Made by a program: the position numbers and the translations under genes | Assembly: GCA_030019025.1 (NCBI GenBank) | Contig: JASEFR010000005.1 | Span: 29,127 to 80,187 of the forward strand | Direction of reading: 5' to 3' | DNA: 51,061 nucleotides | Source: a bacterium | GTDB lineage: Bacteria; Hydrothermota; Hydrothermia; UBA1063 | In this document: piece after piece, positions 34,631 to 42,452 of the stretch | How the letters are laid out: each line of letters begins with the position of its first letter | Numbering within the stretch: position 1 is the stretch's first letter | The notes under the pieces: generated by a model | What the model saw: the letters and a program-made list of their open reading frames with translations, nothing else | The model's database searches: none | What the model was told of the DNA's origin: nothing

Positions 34631-37278
34631 TAATTCCTGAAAGACTTGGAAAATACCGGATTATTGAATTTCTCGGTTCTGGTTCCTTTGGCTCTGTTTA
34701 CTACGCCGAAGATACGCTATTAAAAAAACCCGTAGCAATCAAAGTTCAAACAGCAAGAGCAGAAAAAAGCAAAGAATTAATTGAAGAAGCAAGGACACTA
34801 TTTGAGTTAAACCACGAGAACATAGTAAGATTTTTCAACATAGAAATCATTGATGACAAGATTGTCCTCGTAATGGAGCCGGTGCGTGGACAGACTCTCA
34901 GAGATGTAATCGAAGGGCAAGCACCCTTAAAGGTCGAAGATGCGTTAAATATGATAAAAGAAGTCCTTAAAGCGTTAGATTATGCCCACAATAAGGGTCT
35001 CGTTCATGGAGACATAAAACCAGAAAACATACTTATAAGCGAAGAAGGAAAAATCAAACTGGCCGACTTCGGCTTGGCAAGGATCCTTGGCAAAGGCGAA
35101 CTCAAGCCCACTATCGCAGGCACCCCTTTTTATATGGCTCCAGAGGCGTGGAAAGGAGAAATCACAAGTTTTTCTGATATTTACAGTCTTGGTTGCATCC
35201 TATTCGAACTCCTTACAAAAAAGCCTCCATTTTATGCAGAAAATATAGAGGAGTTGAGAAATAAAGTCTTCAACGCCCGTATAGATAAGATACCTGGCGT
35301 CTCCTTCGAAGTTAACGGACTGGTTAAAAAAATGCTGAATAAAATTCCCGCAAAGAGACCTTCGGCAGGGCAAATCCTTTCGGAGATCGATAGGATTATG
35401 AAAAGTCCGGAGATAAATTTCTTTACCATTGAAAGCAAAAAGAAAGGAACATTCTTTGGAAATCTCACGGAAGAACAAATAGACTTCGTAAAGGATTCCA
35501 ATGATGTGATCATTTTAAGAGGGGTTGTAGGTAGTGGAAAAACAACTTCCTTAGGTTATAAAGTAGTATATGAAATCAAAGTAAAACAGGAAGAGCCCCA
35601 AAAATTTCTCTTTCTAACCTTTACAGGAAAGGCTGTAAACCTTTTCCGAGCAATTCTCGAAAAACTACTGGAAGAAGAGGTTGCAAGGGAAACAACTGCG
35701 GTCACCTTTCATCAATTTGGCCAAATGGTATTGAGGTACGGAATCGAAAGATTGGGATTCTCCGAGGACTTTCGCGTGATTACAGACAAAGAAGCCCAAG
35801 ATATTTTGAAAGCCTTTGTTGGCAATGCCGTTCAGGCAAAAGCCTATCTCAGGGAAATCAAACTGGCAAAGGCAAACCTTTTAACGCCAGATAAACTGGA
35901 GGCTTTGGCAGAATCAGATTGGATGCGAGAGGTCGCCTACTTTTACAAAAAATACCAGGAAGAACTTACAAGAATGAATTCCCTTGACTTTGAAGATTTA
36001 ATTTTTAAAACCGTTTTTCTCCTCCAAACACACCCAGATATCAGAGGAGATGTACAGGAACGCTTCAGATTTATAATCGTCGACGAATTCCAAGACGTTA
36101 ACAAAGCGCTCTATGAATTGATTTTACTATTAAAAGGTCCCAAAAACAAACTATGGGTCGCAGGAGATGAAACCCAATCTATCTACGGCTTCCGCGGTGC
36201 ATCCCCAATATTCTTGAAAAACCTCGAATCAAAATACCCCGAAGCATCAAAACACTTCCTGTCAAAAAACTTCAGAACCGCGAGAAAAATCGTAGAGGCG
36301 GGATTAAACCTTTTAAGCCACAGCAGAGAAATCAGGCAGGTACAACCAACTACCTTTCTTATTGAGGAAGAGGGTAACGTTTCAATCTCTTATTTTGAAA
36401 ATGAAATAAAGGAGGCTTATTACGTTGCTGAAAGGATCAAAGACCTCAAAGAAGAGGGTATCGATTACACAGATATGGCAATAATCTACCGCACAAACGA
36501 CTATTCCAGAAGTATAGAAGATGCTCTTAAAAAATACGAGATACCTTATACCATCCTGGAAGGGGAAAGTTTTTACGATCTCCCCGAAATAAAGGTCGCT
36601 CTCGGGATAATAAATCACTGCTTAGGGAATTTTGAAGGCAAAAACATCGAATATCTTTTGAAATATTTTTTAAAAATACCTGCAAATATTGCAGCAAAGG
36701 CAATAAGAAAATATGAAGGCAGTGGGCGTGTGGATGTCTCAGGAAAAAGAGAAGAAATTTCAAGTGAGCTAAAAACACTAAATGCCTTCCTTTTGAAGTT
36801 AAAAAAAGAAATAGATGAGGAAACATCACCAAAAGAACCTTATGAAATTACTGAGGAAATAGTAAACTTTGGGCAAAGTCAGGGATGGTTTTCTTCAAAA
36901 TCCATAGAAATTTTGCAGGAATTCTTGACTTCGCTTCACGAGACGGGAATAAAAAATCCAAAAGATGTCTTCAACTATGTTTCTTTGATGCGAGAGGTGG
37001 GAATATCCACTACAAGACATTTCGGAGTGCTTTTGCTCACTGCCCACAAGGCAAAAGGCCTCGAATTCAACACAGTCTTCCTGGTTGGCCTCGTTGAAGG
37101 ACTTTTCCCACTCGGAAAGAAAATCCTGAAAAGAGAACATTTGGAAGAGGAAAGAAGGCTTTTGTACGTAGCATTGACAAGGGCGCAGAAGAACCTTTTT
37201 CTGACTTATCCTTTATACTATAGAAATGAGAAAAAGGAACCTTCTAGATTTATTCTTGAACTTATGAAAAGGAGATAA
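34627..37278 (+). CDS. Hanks-type Ser/Thr protein kinase fused to a UvrD/PcrA-like SF1 helicase
   Basis: The product has 883 residues in one uninterrupted frame. Residues 8-262 are a full protein kinase: glycine loop GSGSFGSVYYAED, VAIK with Lys39, HGDIKPEN with catalytic Asp129 (the usual HRD is HGD), Asp147 of DFG and APE at 171-173. Residues about 280-883 are an SF1A helicase: Q-motif-like LTEEQ, Walker A GSGKTT with Lys305, VDEFQD with Asp486-Glu487, GDETQSIYGFRGA near 515, HKAKGLEF near 807 and YVALTRAQ near 847. All key residues of both parts are present. No transmembrane segment or PASTA domain is seen. The protein probably couples ATP-driven DNA unwinding with phosphorylation. Repair regulation or phage defence are both possible. 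It starts at ATG 34627, overlapping the upstream gene by 4 nt. Confidence 0.93.
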   Translation: MIIPERLGKYRIIEFLGSGSFGSVYYAEDTLLKKPVAIKVQTARAEKSKELIEEARTLFELNHENIVRFFNIEIIDDKIVLVMEPVRGQTLRDVIEGQAPLKVEDALNMIKEVLKALDYAHNKGLVHGDIKPENILISEEGKIKLADFGLARILGKGELKPTIAGTPFYMAPEAWKGEITSFSDIYSLGCILFELLTKKPPFYAENIEELRNKVFNARIDKIPGVSFEVNGLVKKMLNKIPAKRPSAGQILSEIDRIMKSPEINFFTIESKKKGTFFGNLTEEQIDFVKDSNDVIILRGVVGSGKTTSLGYKVVYEIKVKQEEPQKFLFLTFTGKAVNLFRAILEKLLEEEVARETTAVTFHQFGQMVLRYGIERLGFSEDFRVITDKEAQDILKAFVGNAVQAKAYLREIKLAKANLLTPDKLEALAESDWMREVAYFYKKYQEELTRMNSLDFEDLIFKTVFLLQTHPDIRGDVQERFRFIIVDEFQDVNKALYELILLLKGPKNKLWVAGDETQSIYGFRGASPIFLKNLESKYPEASKHFLSKNFRTARKIVEAGLNLLSHSREIRQVQPTTFLIEEEGNVSISYFENEIKEAYYVAERIKDLKEEGIDYTDMAIIYRTNDYSRSIEDALKKYEIPYTILEGESFYDLPEIKVALGIINHCLGNFEGKNIEYLLKYFLKIPANIAAKAIRKYEGSGRVDVSGKREEISSELKTLNAFLLKLKKEIDEETSPKEPYEITEEIVNFGQSQGWFSSKSIEILQEFLTSLHETGIKNPKDVFNYVSLMREVGISTTRHFGVLLLTAHKAKGLEFNTVFLVGLVEGLFPLGKKILKREHLEEERRLLYVALTRAQKNLFLTYPLYYRNEKKEPSRFILELMKRR

Positions 37279-37279
37279 A

Positions 37280-37978
37280 ATGATACCCCTTAAAGACCTT
37301 AACCCATCCAGGAGATTTCCGATACTGAATTTTATTTTGATTTTCGTTAACGTTATCGTTTTCTTTTATGAACTTTCCCTGGGAAGGGGAATTGTTAAAT
37401 TTTTTTACGAATTCGGTTTTGTTCCCTATAACTTTACCTTATACTTAACTGGCAGGACTGATACCCCCTATATTACGCCGATTTTCACATCTATGTTTCT
37501 CCATGGTGGGTGGGCCCACATTATCGGAAATATGCTCTACCTTTACGTATTTGGAGATAACATTGAGGATACTCTCGGGAAAGTGGGATATCTCCTCCTA
37601 TACACCCTGTCAGGAATCTCTGCAATCTTTGCTCAGTACATTATCTCGCCTCTTTCAAGAATTCCGATGATTGGTGCCTCTGGTGCGATTTCAGGAGTTC
37701 TTGGGGCATATTTAGTGTTTTTCCCACAGGCGAAGATTATCTCTTTGGTACCTGATCCCTTTACTTTTGGCCTCTTTTTTAGAATAGTTCCGATCAGCGC
37801 ATTTTACTATCTCTTCATATGGTTTTTACTTCAGTTAATGCAGGGTGTGGCAACACTTCCCTTCGCCGGAAAGATCGGTGGAACCGCCTTCTGGGCCCAC
37901 ATAGGAGGCTTTATCTTTGGTGTAGTTTACGCCATTATATACCGCTCATTCAAGACTTACAGGCATAAGAAGGTATAA
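37280..37978 (+). CDS. Rhomboid-family intramembrane serine protease
   Basis: The product has 232 residues, starting behind AAGGAGA that lies inside the end of the kinase-helicase gene. Six or seven membrane segments carry HGGWAHIIGNML, the nucleophile motif GASGAISG and the late AHIGGF His. The catalytic Ser-His dyad is thus present. It cleaves membrane proteins within the bilayer; substrate unknown. It follows the kinase-helicase by 1 nt. Its 3' end overlaps the convergent dnaN by 33 bp. Confidence 0.92.
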   Translation: MIPLKDLNPSRRFPILNFILIFVNVIVFFYELSLGRGIVKFFYEFGFVPYNFTLYLTGRTDTPYITPIFTSMFLHGGWAHIIGNMLYLYVFGDNIEDTLGKVGYLLLYTLSGISAIFAQYIISPLSRIPMIGASGAISGVLGAYLVFFPQAKIISLVPDPFTFGLFFRIVPISAFYYLFIWFLLQLMQGVATLPFAGKIGGTAFWAHIGGFIFGVVYAIIYRSFKTYRHKKV

Positions 37979-39037
37979 GAGTCTAAATTCTGATTGATCA
38001 GCAGGGCTGATCTTGCAAGCCATCTTCGGTCCATAGAAATTAAATACCACTTCGTCCCCAGGAATATGTCGAACGACTTCATGTAGAAATTTCACATTGA
38101 ATCCTATCCTGAGATCCTCTCCTTTGTAATCTCCCGAGAGGAATTCCTTAGCCTTCCCACTCTCTGAGATACCGCTTAGATAGGAGCCATTAGAGGTTAA
38201 GTTCCATTCAACAACGGGGCTCCCAGAAGCTACGATTTCCTGGATCCTCTTAAGACTACCTTCCATTTCTTTTACGGAAGTTCGAAACGTAAATCCCTCT
38301 TCCTTAGGTATTACGTCCCTATAAGGCGCATATGGTCCTTCTATAACTCTCGTCACGAGCTTCGATCTCTTGAAAGTAAAGGAAAAGAGTCCTTTATCAT
38401 GTGACAGGACTACCTCTTCTTCGTCTGTATTTTCAATAAAATCAAACACGTCTTTACTCAGAATTGCCTCGAACTTCGCTTCACTTGGTTCTACTTTTCT
38501 AACATAAAGACCAAGTTTGTGTGCATCCGACGCCACCATCCTCAATTCACCTTCGTCAACTTCAACTAAAATACCGTTCAAAAAAGGCCTTGGATCGTCC
38601 TTTGCCGCACAAAAACTAACGAAGGAATATCCCGTCAGAAGAGTGTCGGTGCTTACGGTGACACTCTTCTGCTCAACGAATTCCTTCATTCTTGGAAACT
38701 CTTCCGGCGGCAGGCTCGGAAAAGTGTACTCACTTTTGTCCCATTTAATTGAAGACACTCTGTCTGCATAAGCTATTTTTACAACGGGAACATCAAGGGT
38801 AGAGAGAATTCTCAATATAGATCTTCCAGGAACAGTAAAAGATGCGTTTTCCACACTTTCCACAGGTAGGTATCCCTTTATGGAAAAATCCATATTAGAC
38901 GCATAAAGAAAGAGTTTACCATCCTTAACTTCAAAAAGGATATTACTCAAAATCGGGAGAGAAGCCCTTGAAGGTATCGCCGTAGAAACTTGTTGAATTA
39001 ACTTGCGCAGATTTTCTTTATCCACAGCAATCTCCAT
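37946..39037 (-). CDS. dnaN: DNA polymerase III beta subunit (sliding clamp)
   Basis: The product has 363 residues, the normal length for DnaN, with three successive clamp domains and a typical C-terminal LLMPVSLE-type end. It starts at ATG 39037 behind AGGAGGT. It tethers polymerase III to DNA. dnaA lies upstream in the usual order, separated by 132 bp that contain DnaA-box-like sites. The 3' end overlaps the convergent rhomboid gene. Confidence 0.96.
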   Translation of the reverse strand: MEIAVDKENLRKLIQQVSTAIPSRASLPILSNILFEVKDGKLFLYASNMDFSIKGYLPVESVENASFTVPGRSILRILSTLDVPVVKIAYADRVSSIKWDKSEYTFPSLPPEEFPRMKEFVEQKSVTVSTDTLLTGYSFVSFCAAKDDPRPFLNGILVEVDEGELRMVASDAHKLGLYVRKVEPSEAKFEAILSKDVFDFIENTDEEEVVLSHDKGLFSFTFKRSKLVTRVIEGPYAPYRDVIPKEEGFTFRTSVKEMEGSLKRIQEIVASGSPVVEWNLTSNGSYLSGISESGKAKEFLSGDYKGEDLRIGFNVKFLHEVVRHIPGDEVVFNFYGPKMACKISPADQSEFRLLYLLMPVSLE

Positions 39038-39169
39038 AACTACCTCCTATTTTTAAAATCTTTTTTAAATATAAGTAACATTAGTAGCCACACCACAGAG
39101 CTGTGCAAAATTATAAAACCTCCTACTCTAATAATAAAAATGGTTGTGGAAAAGGGTGTGGAAAACATG
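39038..39169. promoter_or_regulatory. dnaA-dnaN intergenic region with two DnaA-box-like sites
   Basis: TGTGGAAAA occurs at 39145-39153 and again at 39157-39165, a 12-bp spacing, and reads as TTTTCCACA on the minus strand (one mismatch to TTATCCACA). They lie just downstream of the dnaA stop. The AGGAGGT of dnaN is at the other end. The sites may bind DnaA as part of a split origin or as regulatory boxes. Confidence 0.5.
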
Positions 39170-40516
39170 TTAAATCAGCTTAAGTTTTCTGTTTATTTCA
39201 CTGAGTAAAACTTCGATTTGTGGATCGTCTTTCATTTGCTCTATTTTTTGAATGCTGTGGAGAACAGTAGTGTGATCCTTTCCCCCAAAGTAACTACCAA
39301 TTGCGCTCAGGGACAAGCCAATAATATTTCTTGCTACATACATAGCAATCTGCCTCGCAAGAACTACTTCTTTTTTTCTCGTTCTTGATTTCAGGTCGTA
39401 AGGTGTTAACTTGAATTCTTGGGCGACTACCCGCAATACCTCTTGCATGGTTACGTTTGGTGTTGGTTTTATGAAATTTGCAAGCAGTTCCTTAGCCTTA
39501 TCCAGCGATACGAGGCTTTTTGTCAATGACATGTAGGCTTTCAATATTTTTATCGCCCCTTCAATGGACCTCACATTGTCCCTTATATTCTCAGCAATGA
39601 AGATTATAACATCTTCTGGTAAAAAGGTTTTTTCCTCCTCCAGTTTTTTCTTAGTGATGGCCACCCTCGTTTCGAAATCGGGTCTTCCTATCTCTGTTAC
39701 CAATCCCCATTGAAAGCGAGAAACCAGTCTCTCCTCCAGTGCATAGATTTGCTGAGGAGACCTATCGGATGTCATTACTATTTGTTTCTGTTTTTCAAAG
39801 AGGTAGTTGAAGGTGTGAAACAATTCTTCCTGTAAGATGTTTTTATCCTGCAGAAATTGTATGTCATCAATAAGGAGGATATCAACGTTTCTATACTTTT
39901 CGCGAAATTCTTTCATCCTTTTCCGCTGAAGAGAGTCAATAAGATCATTCATCAGGTCTTCGCACCTTATCAAAGCAGCCCGAATCTTTGAACCTTTTGA
40001 GTATATGTAATTTCCTATTGCATTGAGAAGATGGGTCTTTCCGAGTCCAACTCCACCGTATATGAAAAGGGGGTTATATTCCTTTCCTGGATTTTGTGCA
40101 ACCCTTGTAGCGGCATGGTAAGCCATCTCATTGGACTTTCCGACAATGAAGGTGTCAAAAGTGAAACGTGGGTTCAGAGGGTAGCGTGGAGAAAACATAT
40201 CCCTTCTGGTGGGAGAAATCTTTTCTTCGGTGTCCTCTATTTCTCGGGCTTTTGGAGTAAAAATTACGGAAAAATTTTTCCCAAGCTCCTTCAGAATGTC
40301 ATTGATAACTTTACGGTAGTTGGACTCTATCCACTCAATCCAGAAACTGTTTGGTGCCTCTACAATAAGCCTGTCTCCTGTAAACCCGACACCAGCGGTT
40401 TTTACGAACCAGGTATTATAGGAACTTTCAGGTAGTCGGGTTCTTAATATTTCAAGAATATCAGACCATATCTCTTTTGCTTTACCCTCATTCTCTCTAA
40501 CCGAAATATTCTCCAT
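39170..40516 (-). CDS. dnaA: Chromosomal replication initiator DnaA
   Basis: The product has 448 residues. Domain I spans about 1-85. The AAA+ domain has Walker A GGVGLGKTHL near residue 155 and Walker B LLIDDIQFL near residue 220. The C-terminal DNA-binding domain has GGKDHTTVLHSI, the DnaA signature. It melts the origin and loads the replisome. ATG 40516 follows GGAG. A TATAAT at 40559-40554 upstream, with a DnaA-box-like site over its -35 region, suggests autoregulation. Confidence 0.97.
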   Translation of the reverse strand: MENISVRENEGKAKEIWSDILEILRTRLPESSYNTWFVKTAGVGFTGDRLIVEAPNSFWIEWIESNYRKVINDILKELGKNFSVIFTPKAREIEDTEEKISPTRRDMFSPRYPLNPRFTFDTFIVGKSNEMAYHAATRVAQNPGKEYNPLFIYGGVGLGKTHLLNAIGNYIYSKGSKIRAALIRCEDLMNDLIDSLQRKRMKEFREKYRNVDILLIDDIQFLQDKNILQEELFHTFNYLFEKQKQIVMTSDRSPQQIYALEERLVSRFQWGLVTEIGRPDFETRVAITKKKLEEEKTFLPEDVIIFIAENIRDNVRSIEGAIKILKAYMSLTKSLVSLDKAKELLANFIKPTPNVTMQEVLRVVAQEFKLTPYDLKSRTRKKEVVLARQIAMYVARNIIGLSLSAIGSYFGGKDHTTVLHSIQKIEQMKDDPQIEVLLSEINRKLKLI

Positions 40517-40750
40517 ACACTACTCCTTTTCACAAATATTCTAAATTTAAGTAATTATATCAGAGCAACTTATAAAGTTTTCCACAACCCCTGTGTGGAT
40601 TTTTTGTAGATAACTTTGCAAATTGTTGATATATGGAAGGTTATGTAAGTCCTTGTTGTCCAATGACTTATGAGGAAGTAATCCTTTCATCCTAATGTGA
40701 ATATAAGGGGTCGGTTTCAAATGGTCAAGTGCCTTCATTTTTCCCGTTTT
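40517..40750. other. Candidate origin region upstream of dnaA
   Basis: An AT-rich stretch (about 40530-40560) adjoins TTTTCCACA at 40578-40586 and an inverted TGTGGATTT at 40594-40602. These resemble DnaA boxes facing each other. A minus-strand TATAAT at 40554-40559 would serve dnaA. With the boxes at 39145-39165, the dnaA gene is bracketed by candidate sites. The number of boxes is small, so origin function is only a proposal. Confidence 0.45.
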
Positions 40751-41122
40751 TTAATGGTTTTTCCATTGTTTATATTTCTCAAGATCATCTTTCACTGATG
40801 CCACAACAAAACCAAGAACCGCAAGATCGTCGAGCATTCCAAGGGGTAAGGAAAGGTCCGGAATGAGGTCGAGGGGGTTAAGGAGGTAAAGGAGTGCAAA
40901 AACAGTTAAAGTTATAGTTCTCCACGGTACAACTTTGTACTCGTCTTTCCAGTAGTCTTTAATTAGAGATAATAAAAGGCTTAGGTCTTCTTTAAGGTCT
41001 TTTTGAATCTTTCCTTCCAGCTCTTTAAATCGGTTTTTAATTGATTCTTCATTCTTTACCACTTTTTCTACGTCTTCTTTTCTTACTTTCTCGCTTCCTT
41101 TCTTTATTAAGTCTTCAACCAT
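40751..41122 (-). CDS. DUF1232 (YkvA-like) membrane protein
   Basis: The product has 123 residues. A charged, helical N-terminal half, possibly coiled-coil, precedes the hydrophobic DUF1232 core with LLYLLNPLDLIPD and a GMLDDLAVLG segment. The family is a common small membrane protein without known function. It begins 1 nt after the ComEC stop, behind GGGGGAT, and is likely co-transcribed with it. Confidence 0.85.
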   Translation of the reverse strand: MVEDLIKKGSEKVRKEDVEKVVKNEESIKNRFKELEGKIQKDLKEDLSLLLSLIKDYWKDEYKVVPWRTITLTVFALLYLLNPLDLIPDLSLPLGMLDDLAVLGFVVASVKDDLEKYKQWKNH

Positions 41123-41123
41123 A

Positions 41124-42452
41124 CTAATCCCCCTTCTGCCTTAACTTGATGCGAACATATGCGATTAGGATAATGTAAAGAAGGGAAAATAGCAAAAAGT
41201 GAGTGGGAGAACCAATTTTTAAACTGCTGCCAGGTAGTTGGCTTAAATACCCCAAAGTATACAGCATGAAACGCGATAAAAACAAGGCGCAATTTCTGAA
41301 TGGTATCCAGACAGGCAGTCCGATTATGTGAAAAAGGATAGCGAAGAAGGATTCAAAAATTAATAAAAAGGTTATAGGAACGAGAATAAAATTGGAGATT
41401 ATAGAGAGGAAGGAAACTCTTTTGAAGAAAACAGATTGGATGGGTAAGGTAAAAAGAAGAGGCACAAGAACTGAAATAAGGTAACTCTCAATCTTCCCTC
41501 CCCATTTTTTCCTTTCTATTTTGATGGGAAAAACTTCCGAAAGGAAAAGATAACCGAGGATAGCTAAGTAGGACATCAGAAAAGAGGGGTCCCTAAGCCA
41601 TGAAGGTTTGAAAAATATGGAGAAGGAAAAGGTGATGCCCCAGATGTTCAGCGCCCTTACCTTTCTGCCAAACAGATGGCTCAGATTGAGAAGGATAAGG
41701 AACCAGAAGGCTCTTAGACAGGGAGCCAAGGGACCAAGGGAAAAGGCGTAAAATCCTCCAAGGATAGAGGCCAAAAGTTTTGATATTAAGTCACTGCGGA
41801 AGATAAACATGAAGATGGTACTAAGTAATAGGAAAAGGAAGCCAATATGGAGTCCCGAAATAGCTAATAGATGTGCAACACCCGCTTTTCTGAACTTCTC
41901 AACGGTTTCTCTGTTTAGACCCTTTCTATCTCCTATTAATAATGCCTTTATAAGGATACTCTCTTCATATAAACCAAAAGTCTGCAAAAGGTGAAAATTA
42001 AAACGATTGTGAATATTATCAAAAAGGTTTTTGCTTTCCCCTACGACTTCAACTTGGTTAGGGATAAGCATGTTAATGTCTTTTTTGTAAACACCTTTTA
42101 ATTTCAGAAGTGCACCCTGTTTGAATCCTGGCATTGAGGATCTCAGCTCAATGTGAGTTCCATTCAGTCTTAGTACCCCTTCGTTGTATATCCTGAAATC
42201 AGAGTTTATCTGGGTGTTGTCCAGTTCTGCCAGCATTTTTTGGGTTTTATTAAGAGGCAATCCCCTTAGAAATCCGATTACAGAAAAAAGTGCGAGAATT
42301 AAAAAATCGGGATTCCTTAAAAATGTTGAAAGTAGCAAAGAAAGGGACAAAAAGGCAATAAATAATGCGATATAAGGGGAAAATAGCATCCCCAGCCCCA
42401 TGGCCACTGCTATGTAAAACCATGGGGCTTGGGATGGTTTTACACTACTCAA
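41124..42452 (-). CDS. ComEC/Rec2-type DNA uptake channel protein without nuclease domain
   Basis: The product has 442 residues with about ten membrane segments. The Competence domain is shown by GDRKGLNRETVEKFRKAGVAHLLAISGLHIG near residues 180-215, and the N-terminal part resembles DUF4131. The C-terminal metallo-beta-lactamase domain of full-length ComEC (about 700-800 residues) is absent. It may import single-stranded DNA with the nuclease supplied elsewhere. It starts at TTG 42452, overlapping the end of the M14 gene by 8 nt. Confidence 0.85.
   Translation of the reverse strand: MSSVKPSQAPWFYIAVAMGLGMLFSPYIALFIAFLSLSLLLSTFLRNPDFLILALFSVIGFLRGLPLNKTQKMLAELDNTQINSDFRIYNEGVLRLNGTHIELRSSMPGFKQGALLKLKGVYKKDINMLIPNQVEVVGESKNLFDNIHNRFNFHLLQTFGLYEESILIKALLIGDRKGLNRETVEKFRKAGVAHLLAISGLHIGFLFLLLSTIFMFIFRSDLISKLLASILGGFYAFSLGPLAPCLRAFWFLILLNLSHLFGRKVRALNIWGITFSFSIFFKPSWLRDPSFLMSYLAILGYLFLSEVFPIKIERKKWGGKIESYLISVLVPLLFTLPIQSVFFKRVSFLSIISNFILVPITFLLIFESFFAILFHIIGLPVWIPFRNCALFLSRFMLYTLGYLSQLPGSSLKIGSPTHFLLFSLLYIILIAYVRIKLRQKGD

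Noticed and set aside
36382-37140. Open frames opposite and out of frame within the kinase-helicase gene
   Set aside because: They lack ribosome-binding sites and family features and lie over conserved helicase motifs of the real gene.
34627-37278. Kinase-helicase as a PglW-type phage-defence protein
   Set aside because: No PglX, PglY or PglZ genes are nearby, and the helicase here is UvrD-like; a defence role remains only a possibility.
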